A stretch of DNA of 64,000 nt from Blepharisma japonicum (taxonomy: Eukaryota; Ciliophora; Heterotrichea; Heterotrichida; Blepharismidae), in the NCBI GenBank assembly GCA_949751835.1, contig CATKHK010000083.1, positions 124,001 through 188,000 on the forward strand. The letters run 5' to 3'. The notes beneath the pieces were generated by a model. That model saw only the letters and a list, made by a program, of their open reading frames with translations, was not told where the DNA came from and made no database searches. Positions 42,701 to 56,558 of this stretch are shown here, in pieces. Made by a program: the position numbers and the translations under genes. Numbering within the stretch: the first letter of the stretch is position 1; each line of letters starts with the position of its first letter.

Positions 42701-44602
42701 GGTCCCTCTTATTCTGATTGCTCCTATTGTAACTCAACGTGCACTTTTGGTTGTAAAGACTCTAGTCAATTTTGCTCACTATGCTATAATAATATATGCC
42801 AGCTGTGCTTGGATTATACAGAAAATGGATGCAGTAAATGCAAGCCAAATGCCAGCAATGAAGCCTCATGCGACTGTGACTCTCCTTATTCATGAAACTC
42901 ATATTATGACAGTTGTGAAGTCATTTCAGATGGGCAGTATTGAGGAGATGATGGATTGGCTCATTTTTGTCCCTCAAAATGCCAAAAATGCGTTAATGAA
43001 ACTGTTTGCAGCCAATGCTTAAATAACACTGAAATAATAAATGGCGAGTGTGTTTGTCTGCACGGATATAGTGGGTCAAATACTTGTGAGCTAATCACAT
43101 TTCAAGCTTCACTGAAAGTGGATGTGGATAATTCCTTATATTTGACTTTTACTGAAGAACTCAAGCTTCAATTGAGCTATGGAGATTTCATAATTAATGT
43201 AGTGGGGGAAACGAATTTCCAATGATATTTTGAAATTCAAGGACCCAGTAAATATTTTATTTCAATAGATTTTAGTTCTAGCGTTTCTGCTGGAACTCAA
43301 GTTACTTTAGCATTTACAAATAACTCAAATATTTTTTCTATATCTGATGCTGTCCTTGAAAATGCTTCTTTAACAGGCTCGCTATATAAATATGACTACA
43401 CTTCTCCTTATATAGAAACTATTGCCCAACAAGCTACTACAGGGTCTCAAATTGCAGTTGCCACATCTTTAATTTCTTCTTTTGTAACTCCAAACCCTTC
43501 ATCTCTGTGAAGTATGATCAATGTTATAGAAGTATTATCTTTTATAACCTTATCTGGAATCCCCTTATCAGAATCAGTTTACACTTTTTTGAATAATTTG
43601 AATAGCTTTAATATAATGCCAAATATTTTTGAAAAATATGTAGATTCAAGCCAAGGAGAAAAACCATATAAGCAAGCTTATGATTATGGCTATAAAACAA
43701 ACTTATTTCTTTTAAACTGTGGCAGTATATTAACAAGCTTGTGCTTAATTATTTTATGCTTTCCGATAGTTGCATTTTTAGCCAAGTGCACGTTTAGATG
43801 GGTAGGCAAAAAATTCACTGGACAATTGCGAGAATATAAATTCTCTATTTTTATTAGATTTTGGATAGAAAGTTATATAGAAATTGGAGCTGCAGCCTTG
43901 CTTGGACTTTTGAATGTAATTATTATATAGTTTCCTACAAATAATGCAACAGAAATATTTAATGTTATTATTTGTTTGGTCTTTGAAGTAATTATTAGTT
44001 AGATTCTTATTATATTAACTCCATTTACAATGCACTATTTACTGCTAAAAAATAGGAAAAAAATCATAAGGAAGAGTAAAAAATTTTTGGAAAAATGGGA
44101 TTCGCTATTCTATGAATTCAATATTGGTAAAAATTTTATGAGCAGTCAGTATTATTTGCTTTTTATTTGAAGAAGAATGATATATATAATGTCACTTATT
44201 TTACTTAGAAATTATCCAGGCTCTCAAGCAGTCATAATTGTGGCTTTATCTGCAATATTTACTTTATATGTTGTAATCTATAAGCCGTATAAAGATTCAG
44301 TGCTTACAATTTCTAATATTTATTCAGAAGTCACTGTTTTACTTGTGGTGATTCAGATTTCTTTATTTGTATTTGACCTAAGCAAAGGCTTACAAAGCTT
44401 TCTGGATGAATCTATCATAATTTGTGTTGGGAGTATTGTGATTTCACAAATGATAACTTCGATAGTAATATTTTCCAGAACTATATATACTGTATTGAAG
44501 CCTAAAGTTGAAGATTTATTAAGGAGAAGATCTCTATCCATAAAAAGAATTGTTCCTCAAAGCGACACAGAGCACAGCCTAGACGTTGAAGATATCAATT
44601 AG
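36701..44602 (+). CDS. Giant modular surface protein 1 (LamG-like and cysteine-rich modules, multi-pass C-terminus)
   Basis: With UGA as Trp, and two 15-nt introns at 43916-43930 and 43988-44002, one gene encodes about 2623 residues. The ATG at 36701 gives a signal peptide (MNLRVIVISLIMDFVFS). About six copies of a ~200-residue unit follow, each with a concanavalin/LamG-like sandwich (recurring DPIPAYLRGYYF, FTISQWVNPE and GFLYS-type strings) and then a furin-like cysteine-rich block (CSxC, CTSC, CxxCPxGY). After residue 2270 come several membrane segments and a cytosolic tail ending SIKRIVPQSDTEHSLDV. The layout suggests a surface adhesion molecule or receptor. The C-terminal membrane region recalls TRP-like regions of ciliate furin-repeat proteins, but I cannot prove a channel. 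A paralogue lies directly downstream. Confidence 0.9.
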
Positions 44603-45307
44603 TTATTATAACTTAAAATTAGATTTCAAAATAATTTCAATATATGCTATTATTATATATATGAAATTTTTGATCGATTGACCATATGAATATTCTTTTG
44701 TTTTAAATCACTAAAATATAAATTTTCTAATCTAAACCCAGTGTTTTTATCAATCATAACCTTAGGAATTTTGAATATATTATAAATGTTGTCACATATT
44801 CAAATTTTATTATAAGGATTATTTATATATGCTAAATTTACTCATCATATTTCTTATCAAAATTTTTAATATTTAATAATATCTCTCTTTCATGAGATTG
44901 AATTTATTATTTTGGTAAGAATATTTTAATTTAAAATACATCTTTATTAAGTAGTAAATAAATAAAATTAGCTATCTAAAGCCAATTTGACTTTTGAAAT
45001 AAGGTAATAATAAGCATATAAATTTTTTGGATTCTATAAAAATTATTTTTATAAATTAAGAGTTACTATTGACTTAAATTTTGTACAAAAAAATATTGAA
45101 AGCTGCATATAAAAATTGTTATTATAAATTGCGAGATATTTTAAGAATGATGCATTCTTAAACACTATCAATATTAATAAGTTTTTATATATCTTATTAG
45201 CCATTTTCCTGGCAAGTTAACGAGTTTTCTCTAATTTTTCAACCTCATCATTATTTTCATAGAGCTGACTCTTCTTAAAATTGTTGACATTAATACTTAT
45301 TAATTCA
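44603..45307. other. AT-rich spacer between the giant paralogues
   Basis: About 700 nt of very AT-rich DNA with many short stops in all frames. It shows no similarity by eye to the GC-richer segment in front of the first paralogue, so the duplication did not include that upstream part or it has since changed. Confidence 0.5.
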
Positions 45308-48300
45308 ATGAAAACAAAGCTCGCTATCCTTTCTATCATAATCAGCTTTGCTTTCTCTCAGTGCTGCAATGGATGCAGTTCATGCACAACTCCATCATGC
45401 GCTTCATGCAGCAGTGGCTTTTTAATCGGAAATTTATTGTGTGTTGACGGATGCCCATCAACATCTACTCAAACTGGAAGTACATGTACAGCTCCTTCAG
45501 GAACCCTTTTTTCAGTTGATTTCACAACTCAACAAAGCTTAGCATCAAACTCTATTGGCGAATTCTCAACGCAATCTTCGACCGCTTTTATATCTTCAAG
45601 TAAAGTTACTCCTTTGCCGACCTTAGAAAGAGGTTTTTATTTTGAAGGGTCATCAAGTTTGAAAGATAATAATAGCTATATCCCATCCTATTTATTCATG
45701 CTTACTATATGAATTCGACCTATTTCTCCAGGGACTATTTTGAGTGTCGCAAGTGGAGGTATCGAATATATAAAATGTGAAACATTGTCAGCAGGCTATA
45801 AAATAACTTCAAATTTCGAAATTCAACCTGGTGGAAGTCTTTCTTCTCAGAGTTATCAAGTATCTGGACTATTAGCTCAATGACAAGCAGTAAGCTTTCA
45901 AATTCAGCAGTACGATTATACAACAATAGATTTTGGTATTGTTGTTGATCAATTTAGTAATGCAAATTCAATAAATGGTTTTGAAGCAAATTACCCAAGT
46001 TCTAATTTTTATAATTGAATCATTGGAAATAGCAGCTTTGGAAGCTCTTTTCAAGGATTTTTGTCTTTTATCTCAGCTTGGAGTAATATTGTGGCTACTG
46101 CACTAATTTCTGGTTTTTTTCCAAATTGTATAAATAACCAATATTGGGATGGATCAGCATGCCAATCTTGTTTAGGAACTTGTGGGTCTTCATGGCCTTG
46201 GTGTGTTCGTGGAACTGATTGCTCTTATTGTGCTAGTGATGACTGTTCTGCATGCACTGGGTATGCCAGATCAATGTGCACAAGTTGCGTGGGTGTTGGG
46301 GTAGCGCCAAATTGCTGTGACAGTACTTGTGCAACTTGTTCAGGGTTAGGCTATTATTCATGTTCTTCGTGCAGTTCTGGATCATATCTTTTAAGAGGCA
46401 TATGTATGCCGTCTTGCCCAGATAAATATACTCAAGATTCTACCCAGAACAAATGCATTGCTATCTCAAATTTAGTTGTATCTTTATCTCTCAATGACAA
46501 AATTATTTTGGGCTGAATTACTGGGGCAGGTTTTAATGTAGGCAGCAGCAATACTAATGCATATCCAATTTTCGAAAGCACTGATCCTATACCTGCATAT
46601 TTAAGAGGATATTATTTTACGAGCAATTCTTATATGGCTTCATCAATTAATAATATTGCACCATGGTTTTCTTTGAATTTTTGACTCTACCCAATGGGCA
46701 ATGGTGACTTTTTTTGCAAATACTTATCAACTTCTTCTGCTAGAATTGTAACAATTAGTCTTGCTGGAGGTTTTTCATATGTTAAACTGACTTTATATGA
46801 TTCCTCAACGGTCTTATTTACAGGAACAACTCCTCTGATCGGTTCTTGGCATTATTTATCTGTAACAGGCAGCGTTGTTGCAGGAAAAACAGTTTTATCT
46901 CTTTATGTTGACAATTCTCTTGACACTTCAAAGAGCTCTACCAATTTTTCATATTTATATGACAATAGCCATATGAGAATAGGAAATCTTTATGCAAGTG
47001 GAGGCTTTCAAGGCTATTTGTGGAGCTTTGATATGTATAATGATGAGACTCAATATTCTGCGAGCTGAAATCTTAACGTAGGATGTGGATCTGACCTTTC
47101 CCCAAGTTCTTCTTGCCCGACATGCCAAAATTTGGAATATCCAGGATCTTCTTCATGCACAAGCTGTCTTAGTTTCTGTGATAAAGGATGCAGAGACAAT
47201 AGATCTTGCAATCTGTGTAAAACAAGCACATGCTTTGAGTGTACATCATTTTCTGGAAACTGCACATCTTGTATTACTAATGCCATACCAACTAGTTCTG
47301 GTGGTTGCAAATGTAACCATAACTTATATTGGAATATTACTATGCAAGATTGTATTTTATGTGACGTTGAATGCTGAACCTGCTTAGATACAACATTTTT
47401 TGAATGCTCTACATGTTATTCGAGCGGATACCTTGTAGATAGTATTTGTCTTAGAGAATGTCCATACGGTTTTGGGTCTTCTTGCGCTACAGTGACTACG
47501 CCTGTTATTAATCAAAAATTCAATACAGGCTTAACTGGTACTACTAACTATGGACCTTTCGGAATAAATGTAGACGCATCCCGATTGACTTTTTTTCAAT
47601 CTATAGATGCTTCTGACCCTGTTCCTGCATCCCAAAGGGGGATATTTCTATCTGAGTTGATGTATTTGGCAACTGGTGCTGGCATTTACATATCCCACAG
47701 CCATTCTATCGGATGTTGGATGAATCCAATGGTAGATGGAGACGTTATCCGCTATACAGCTTCAAATTCTTATTTTATATTTACCTCTAGTGGCTATTTT
47801 CAATATGTTCTTATGGATACAAATACCACTGCTTATAAAAATGCAGCCTATTTGTCGATGGGATCTGGATGAAATTATGTATCTTGAACTTTCCAATATT
47901 TAAATGGAGGGACCAGGGTCCAATTGTTTCTAGGAGGTTCTATCAAAAGCGATCAATATAACCCAGAAAACATATTCCGCCCTGCAAAATCAGCAAATAT
48001 TCAGTTAGGATACTCATGGACCTGAATGACCGGCTTCTTATATAGCTTCCAGCTGTGAAATGTGGCAGTTAATGATTTTTCATACTATTTGAATAATGAC
48101 TCTTGTGGATCTGGCCAAGGAATTGCATGTCTCCATGCATATACTAAAGCAACATATAATGATACATCAACTTGCGGAGGTTTATGCAGCTCCAATGTCA
48201 ACTCAGGATGCGCTCGAAGTGTTCAATGTAACCAATGCTACAGCACCCTTTGTGCTTCTTGTACAGGATATGGGGCGAATTATTGTACATCTTGCGTTGA

Positions 48301-51300
48301 CCATGCCTCAGGATGGCCAGGAAATTGCACTTGTGACCAAGGATATTTAATTGATAATTTATACCAATGCAAGGGGTGTTCAACTGGATGCACCTATTGT
48401 AATAGCCAAGCTTTTAATAACTGCACTGCTTGCTTTCCTACGTATTACTTGATTGAAGGTGTATGCAATAGTTATTGCCCATCAGGATATTCCAAAAACA
48501 CAGTCACAAATGTATGTGATATTGTTAATATTTTACCATTTTCTGTCGATTTCCAAGACTTGATTGTTTTGAATAACATAAGTTCATTGAATATTGGCAG
48601 CTCTTCTTCCAATAAATATCCAAGCTACGATGCAAATGACCCTTGGCCAGCAAAAAGTAGAGGCTATTATTTTTCAGGCACAGCTGCTGCGTCTACTAGC
48701 TTTATGTTTGGCCCAACTTTTACTATAACAATTTGAATCAAAGCGACTCTCGCTGGGGTAGTTTTAGAAAAATATACAACTGCTGCCAAATTGTTGCTAG
48801 GAATTGATTCTGGTGGGATTGCAACTTTAACGTTGGCATTAAAAAAAACAAGTATTTCAGCAGGATCAGTCACAAGTATTTTTAATAGTTGATGTTATCT
48901 GTCTGCTACTAACACTTTTAATACAGATGGCACAAATACACTGAAGTTAAATATTAATGGGGTGCTAAAGCAGACAAAAAAGTCAGGAGCAGATTGGCTT
49001 AATGATTTGCCTACAGGAACCTTTTTTATTGGTGCTGACCCTACTTATAGTAATGGGTTCACCGGATTTATAGCAAGAATTTATATTTATATTGATGATA
49101 CATATGCAAATTCTGATTATTCGACATCTGGATGTGGTACAGGATGTACGGCTTGTCCAAACACAGGTAAATGCTTAAGCGACTGCGATATAAATAAATA
49201 TCCAACTACTTGCACTACTTGCCTTAATAGTACATGCAAAGGATGTGTAAGAGATTTAACGTGTAGATTATGCAAGCAGACCGAATGTTTAGCATGCGAG
49301 TCCTTTAGCGGAGACTGTACGAGCTGCATAACAAATGCTTCATTAAACTCTGGAAGTTGTTCCTGTGATCTAAACACTTTTTTTGATTCTCCAACCCAAA
49401 CTTGTATTGTTTGTGATAATTTGTGTGATGATTGCTTGAGCACTAATTATTTTGAATGTAGCATTTGTGGTAGTAGTTACATTAAAATCAATAATATCTG
49501 TTTGCGTGACTGTCCATATGGGTTTACTTCACCAAATTGTGGTGCTGTTCCAGATGCAGTGATTGATATACTTTTTTATGAGACTTTTCAAGGTAGTTAT
49601 GGTATCTTTAACACTGGAGCACACTCATCAACATATCAGTTTTGGAACAGCCCAGAAGCTGATGATCCAATTCCAGCATTGAATAGAGGCTTATATTTTT
49701 CAAGTGGTAGTTATGTCGAAACCAACACTAATGTTTATCTTTTTAATAGTGCTTCAATGGGCATCTGGGTATATACAATTACCTCAGGTGACCTTATATA
49801 TAAAGAAAATCGGTTGACCTTAAAATCCAATGGATCCTTAAAAGTAACTCTTGAAGATCCCACTTCAGCTACAACTGACTATATAACTTCTGCCTTAACA
49901 ATGACTGGATGAAATTATTTATCATTTTCCATCAAATATTCAAGCTTGTCAACTATTATTAGCGTATATCTTAATAATGTGTTAAAAAATACTGCAACTT
50001 ATTCAACACTTTTATTCAGAGATGTGAAATCAAAAACAATCATTATTGGAAAAAGCACTACAACACTGTTTAAAGGCTTTGTTTATGAATTCACACTATG
50101 AAACTCTGCAGTTACTGATTTCTCAGGAAAAGTAAACGACCTGTGTGGAACTAGTAAAGGCTCAGCTTGCTTATGAACCTGCAATATAAACCAATATTAT
50201 GATAGCATCTCCGGGTGCACTTCTTGTAGCTCTTGTACAAATGGTTGTAGAAATTCAGATAACTGCAATATCTGCTATGATATTCGATGTGAAATTTGTT
50301 CTGATTTTGAAATTGGCTCATGCACAAAATGCTTCATTGGGGCTAATCTAGAGTCTGGCTCATGCACTTGTGACGAAGATTATTACTGAAATGTAAATAG
50401 TGATGCATGCGAAATCTGTGATTCCAAATGCTCATCTTGTACATCTAGTGAAGAATACGGTTGCAATACATGCAAAGCAGGCTATGTTTTGCTTAATGGA
50501 ATATGCATGACATTTTGTCCTCTTGGATACACTATTATATCAGATGTGTGCACTTTAAATAGTGATTATATATTTGATTTAAAGTTTGAAACTCTAGCAG
50601 GCATAATTTATGACTCAAAAAGCTTTATTCCAGTCCTAACAGGAAATTCTGTTGATTTCTATCCCAACTATGACTCATATGATCCTATTGCAGCATACTT
50701 AAGAGGAGTTTACTTCAATGGAGTCAGTAGCGTTTTACAATTACCACCTTTTTTAAATTATAAATCCCCAAAGCTTTCATTATCTCCTTGGTTTACGATT
50801 TCATTATGGATTAATCCTGAAAATTCATTTGGCACAGTATTCTATAAGTCTAACAGTCTAAGCATTAATACCCAGCTGGTATCAGTAACCCTTACAAATT
50901 ATTATCCTTCTATTTTGCTACGCTTCCAAGGGATTGCTATTTCACATAAGTGTGATAATTTGGCAAACCATTTTTCCTGAAGTCATGTATCTTTTACAAT
51001 AGATTTCGATACAACAGGAAATACTATTATTACGTGCTTTGTTAATACTATTTCTGACAGTAGTCCAGCTTTCATTTCTGATTATTTTGTAGACGACCCA
51101 AATAGTCTTTCTGTGAAAATTGGTGCATATCAGCAATCTATTGGATATTATACAAATTTTTTCAAAGGCTTTATGTATTGAATGCAGATTTATAACTCTG
51201 TGAAATCAATAAGTAATCTAGCATTGCAAACTTCTCAATGCACTGAGTCATGCAATTCTTGCCCATTGACAAAAAGTTGTATCCCTAATTGCAAAATATT

Positions 51301-53239
51301 GGAGTATTGGGTAGGTCCTTCATTATCTCAATGCAATTCATGTAATTCTGGTTGCAGTTATAGCTGCAAGGATTCTGGGAGTTCTTGCAATTTGTGCTAC
51401 AATAACGTATGCGAGCTATGCCAAGATTATACTAAAAGTTCATGCACTCAATGCAAGCAAAATGCAAGTAATGAAACTTCTTGCAGTTGTGATGCTCCAT
51501 ATTTATGAAATCCTTATTATGAGTATTGCCAAATTATCTCAGAAGGACAATTTTGAGGAGATGATGGGGTAGCTTATTCTTGTCCTATTAAATGTAAATA
51601 TTGTGAAACTGAAACTTCTTGTATCACTTGCGTTGATAATGCTAAACTAGTCAATAAAAATTGTACTTGCTTAACTGGGTACAATGGGACGTATAATTGC
51701 AATTTAATGACATTTGAGGCATATCTCGAAGTTGACATTGATAATTCTTTGTATCTCACCTTCAGTGAAGAGCTTAAATTCACTTTGAATTATGGAGATT
51801 TCTTAGTTACTATAGAAGGAGAATCGAATTATAAATGAATTTTCGAAATTCAAGGTGCTAACAAATACTATATTTCCATAAATATTGACTTCAGTATTAT
51901 AGCAAATACACCTATATTTGTAAACTTCACTAACAGCTCTGGTATTTTCTCAATAAACGATGCTGTTCTCACAACGCGGAGCTTAGTAGGATATTTATAC
52001 AAATATGACTATACCTCTCCTTATATAGAATCAATATCTCAGCAAGCCAAAACGAGTTCTCAAATTGCGGTTTCAGCAGTTATGATTTCATCATTTGTAT
52101 CAATGAATCCTTCATCTTTGTGAACTATGATGAATACTATTGAAATATTATCTTTTATAACCTTATCTTCTATATCAATTACACCAGCATTATATGCATT
52201 TTTAAATAGCTTAAACAATTATAATATAGTCCCAAACTTCTTTGCAGACTTTATTGATCAAAATGAAGGAATACAACCTTATAAGGAGGCTTATAATTAT
52301 GGCTATGAAACTAATTTATTCCTTTTGAATTCTGGAAATCAAATAGAAACATTTTTTGCTATTATTCTGTGCTTTCCTCTTGTTGCATTTCTGTCAAAAT
52401 GCTCTCAAAGATGAGTTGGCAAAAGATTTACTGAGCACTTGAGGGACTATAAATACTCAGTATTTGTCAGATTTTGACTACAAAATTATATTGAAATAGG
52501 AGCAACAGCCTTAATAGGACTTTTAGATGTAATTTTTATGTAGTTTTCCACAAATAATGGGCTCTTGATGTTCAATGTAATTATATGTTTAATTTTAGAG
52601 GTAATTAAAATTTAGACTCTTATAGTGGTAACACCGTTTGCGCTGCTACTTTTTATGATTAAAAATCGAAAGAAAATAATTCATAGGAGCAAAGCATTTA
52701 CAAAGACATGGGACTCGCTATTTTACGAGTTTGATATTGAAAAATGTCATATGAGCAGTCAATATTATTTATTATTTATTTGAAGGAGGATTATTTATGT
52801 TTTAACTTTAATATTGCTAAAAGATTTTCCAGGTTTGCAAGGGGGAATAATTATTGCTTTATCAGCATCATTTGCTTTGTATTTGGCTTGATATCGTCCA
52901 CATGAAGATCCGGTGCTTGTAGTATCTAATATTTATTCAGAAATTGGAGTGCTAATTGTATGCGCTCATATAACATTTTTTGTATTTGACTTAAGTAGCA
53001 GCTTTGAAACTTCTCTTGAACAATCAATCTACTTCTGGGTTGGAAGCATTATGGTTTCTAATTTGATTGCAAGTATGATAATCTTCTTTAGAACTTTATA
53101 CACGATATTGAGGCCAAAAATCGAAAAATTGCTAAATATTAAAAAATTTTCAATAAAAAGAATAGTGCCTCAAACAGAAACAGAGCATAGCTTTGAAGCT
53201 GATAACAGTTCTCTTGATAACCCTCATTTATTCGAATAA
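45308..53239 (+). CDS. Giant modular surface protein 2, tandem paralogue
   Basis: Same architecture as the upstream gene: signal peptide (MKTKLAILSIIISFAFS), about six LamG-like plus cysteine-rich units, then a multi-pass C-terminus and the tail SIKRIVPQTETEHSFEADN. It has about 2633 residues after removing 15-nt introns at 52529-52543 and 52601-52615, which sit at the same places as in paralogue 1. The order of modules is the same, so the whole gene was duplicated, not single modules. Identity is moderate to high and uneven; many Trp codons are TGA in one copy and TGG in the other. Both frames are intact over 7.9 kb, so both copies appear to be maintained by selection. Confidence 0.9.
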
Positions 53240-53303
53240 TTATAATTTCACTTTTAAAATAAAATAATTCATTCCTTCTAAGCGCATTTTTCATTTATTT
53301 ATA

Positions 53304-54830
53304 ATGGAACTCACTCCAGCCTTCATAATTCAACAAAACCAAGAAAAACCAGACAAAATCTATGTGATTGAAATGATAAAAGCAAATATTCGCAGTCTAT
53401 GCCCTCTCAATCAATTTTCAAAGGTAAAGAGTATTGTTTTTTCAAGCAATTTGATAGAAGTCATTCCAAGAGGAACTTTTGATAAGCTTAAAGATTTAAA
53501 AGAGCTTGATATTTCCTGCAATTTTATTTCAAGTTTAGATGGCTTAGTAATTCCTTCATTGGTTAGGCTTGTAATTAGTTTCAATCGAATAGAAACACTT
53601 GAGTGAATTTCTGGATATAAGGTAAATTACATCTAGAATCTCCAAGTTTTAAAGGCTGAAGGAAATAAAATCATTTCAATGAAACCTCTGCAGCCCTTAG
53701 GAAATCTTAAATTATTAAATTTATCTTTGAACCAAATTTCTCAAATCCAAGGAATTTCTGCAACTGAAGTAATTTTTATATAAGATTGATGAGCTTTATC
53801 TAGAAAACAATAGCATTGAACAAATCAACCCCAGAGATATTCGCCAAACCTTAAAGATCTTATTCTTAAAAGGCAACCAGCTTAATGATGCAAGCTTTTT
53901 AGAAAATCTAAAAGAGCTTGAAACTCTAAATTTAGATAAAAACGAGTTTCAGACTTTAGAATCATTTTCGGTGTTACCTAATTTGAATGAGCTCTACTTA
54001 AGCCAAAATCAAATCTTTATGATAGGTAATAAATTGGAATTTAATGAACTTTTTCCTGTATTGGCAAGTCTAGATCTTTCAAATAACTCTTTATATGACA
54101 GAGTTGAATTATTATGTTTAAGACAACTATCAACATTAAGAGAGCTGAATTTGCAAGGAAACCCATGTGCTGAAATAGAAAATTTTGAAGAAATAATAAT
54201 GGAAGATTATCCTCAATTAACTATATTGAACGATAAACAAATAGCCAGGCCAACTTATTTAGAAGAACTTGCAAAAATAAAAGATACTCTTAAAGATGAG
54301 TAAGAAAAATTTAGAGGCTTCAATACACATCCCGTCCTTCTTCAGCCTTGCCAATTAGCAAAAACTTAGTAATTTTCGATGAAAATAGAATAAAAAGAGA
54401 TGTAGAAGAAGCTCATGACATTTTAGTTCAAAAACGAAAAGAGGTCCTTTCAACTTTAAAAAACATTGAATTTTCGATTGAAAAAACCTTTTATGATGAA
54501 TTTCATCTAATTAAAGAAGATGAAGTGCGAAATCTTGCAGAGGAACAACAAAACAAAGAAATAGACGAGGAAGGTGATTTTTATTCTCAAATGGAAAAAG
54601 AGGAAGAAAAATGGTTCAATCAGCAATTAGATATTTCTAAAAAAATCTTAGAGAGGAAAGACGTTACTCATAGGTATATCAAAGATCAAAGGAAAAATAC
54701 TGAAGAAACAAAGAAAAGCGCAAATGAAGAAAGGAAGACAGAAAGGCCAAGCTCAAAATCTGGAGTTGCACGGCCAGGATCAAGCACTCAGAGAAAGAGA
54801 CTTGAAGAAGCTAGGAATTTTAAGACTTAA
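53304..54830 (+). CDS. Leucine-rich repeat plus coiled-coil protein
   Basis: Exons join through a 15-nt intron (53622-53636), a 16-nt intron (53769-53784) and probably a 17-nt intron (54300-54316, gtaagaaaaatttagag). Residues 1-320 form about nine LRRs of the SDS22 type (LKELDISCNFISSLDGL, LDLSNNSLYDRVELL) with the cap LNLQGNPCAEIENF. The C-terminal 170 residues are a charged coiled coil ending in a basic Ser-rich tail. The downstream frame has no usable ATG, which argues for one 492-residue protein. Without the 17-nt intron the LRR part would end at 54303. LRR proteins of this shape are common in axonemes and basal bodies. Confidence 0.8.
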
Positions 54831-54918
54831 AACTTCTTTAATATTCTAAAACCATAGGAATTAATTGGTATTCTGCAAATTATCTAAATTTATATGAAAT
54901 TATTAATAATTCACAAAA

Positions 54919-56512
54919 ATGCTCGCAAAAATAGAGATTGATCCTAATTACACAGTGAACTTTTATGTAGGGCCCCAGGAAAGTAGAGAGCTTTTTGCAA
55001 AAACTGAAAGGCCAGAACGCAAAAGGGAAAATCTTTTCAAAATTCACCAAGAGATGGTTTGTTTTGGATTTAAATTTAGGCACATTTTCTTATTCACGAA
55101 AACAAGGTTCTCCCAAAGTAGAAGTCAGCCACTCTATCTCTGACATTTTATCATTCGTACCAAATCCTAGAGGAGCCCAACTTTGTGAATGAAAATTTGC
55201 ATTTTACGTTGAGACTAGAATGCGAATGTATGTGTTGTATTCAGAATCAGTAAAAATGCATGACTTATGATGCGTAGCATTACAAGCTGTTATTAGGCCT
55301 TTGGAAAATCCTAGAGGACCTATTGAATCTGATGCTTCTCATAAAGTAAGAGATGCTGATTGCATATATCCAGATCCGCAAAGCCCACCTGGATATCAGG
55401 ATGATAAGTATTACACTAATCCTCAGCAAAGCAATACTTATGATCAAAGATTGCAAAATCAAGAGAGAGGGACATATCAAGAGCAAAGAAATAGCATTAA
55501 ACCAAGTGTAAAAAGAGGTTACAATCAATTGGAAGAATTTCCTTCACATCCTGATGATGTTGATTTCCAGCCAAAAGAAAACGATTTTAGAACATTGCCA
55601 CCTCCTCGGCAAGGGATAGATGAAGAACCCTATAGAGATAGTTATAATGACCCTAAAAGAATAGCAGGGAATAGCAATTATAAAGATACAAACTATAGGG
55701 AGCCTGATCCGTATAGAAGGGAAGAAGAAGTGCAAGCTTTTAAGAATACTCCTGATATTCGTGAAGATCCGAATAAAATCAGAAGAGAAAGGATAGGCGA
55801 AGTCCCGGGTACTGGCAGTAGTTATAACTCAAGACAAGGTCAAAGAGAAGGATATTACCAACCTTCAAAAGATAATTACAGACAGGCATCACCTATTGAA
55901 ACAAATAAATATGCAAGCCTAAAAAAATCTGACCAAAATCAATGGGGGGAACCATCATCTAACTATAGTCAACCCGAATATGCTGCAGATTATCAAAATG
56001 AAGCCTCTAGTTACAGAGACCCTTATGGCTCAAAACCGTCTGGTGAGCCGGTAAGCAATTTTGATAGATCTAGAGGCCAAACAAGTTACAACCGAGAAGA
56101 AGATTATGGATATCAAGAGCCTCAACGTAAAGAAATCCCAAAATATGACCAACGATCACAGTTCCAGACTGAGCCTCGAAACCCTAATTATAATCCACTT
56201 AAACGGGATGATCCTTATTCTGGATCAAGAGGCTACCAAGATTCCTCAACTAGATATCAAAATGAAGAAAGTTATCCTCCACAAACCCAAACAAGAGCTA
56301 GTCCTTACACTCAATCGTCTTCATATGCCTCTACCGAATATCAAAATTACCCATCAAAATCTCAAAACCCATGGGGAAACCAAGCAAGCTATAGCCAGCA
56401 AGATTCCTGGAGCCAGCCACCAGTACAAAAGCCTCAAAAATACCAAGAAGCACCCTCTCAAGGGTTGAATCCACAAGGAGTTGACAGGAACTGGGACAGC
56501 TGGGATAATTAA
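54919..56512 (+). CDS. PH-domain protein with a long low-complexity tail
   Basis: A 16-nt intron at 54955-54970 (gtgaacttttatgtag) and two UGA Trp codons give 525 residues. Residues about 15-120 form a pleckstrin-homology domain: FLQKL, SKFTKRWFVLDLNLGTFSY, and the final helix HDLWCVALQAVI with its conserved Trp. The remaining 400 residues are disordered and rich in Tyr, Gln, Ser, Asn, Pro and Arg (many RDPY, NYxxP and SYxxQ units). PH domains bind phosphoinositides or proteins at membranes; the tail resembles condensate-forming sequences. The PH part would otherwise be hidden, because it needs both the intron and the altered code. Confidence 0.88.
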
Positions 56513-56558
56513 ACCAATGTCAGCTATTTTTAAATCTAATTTCATACTTCTTTCATAA

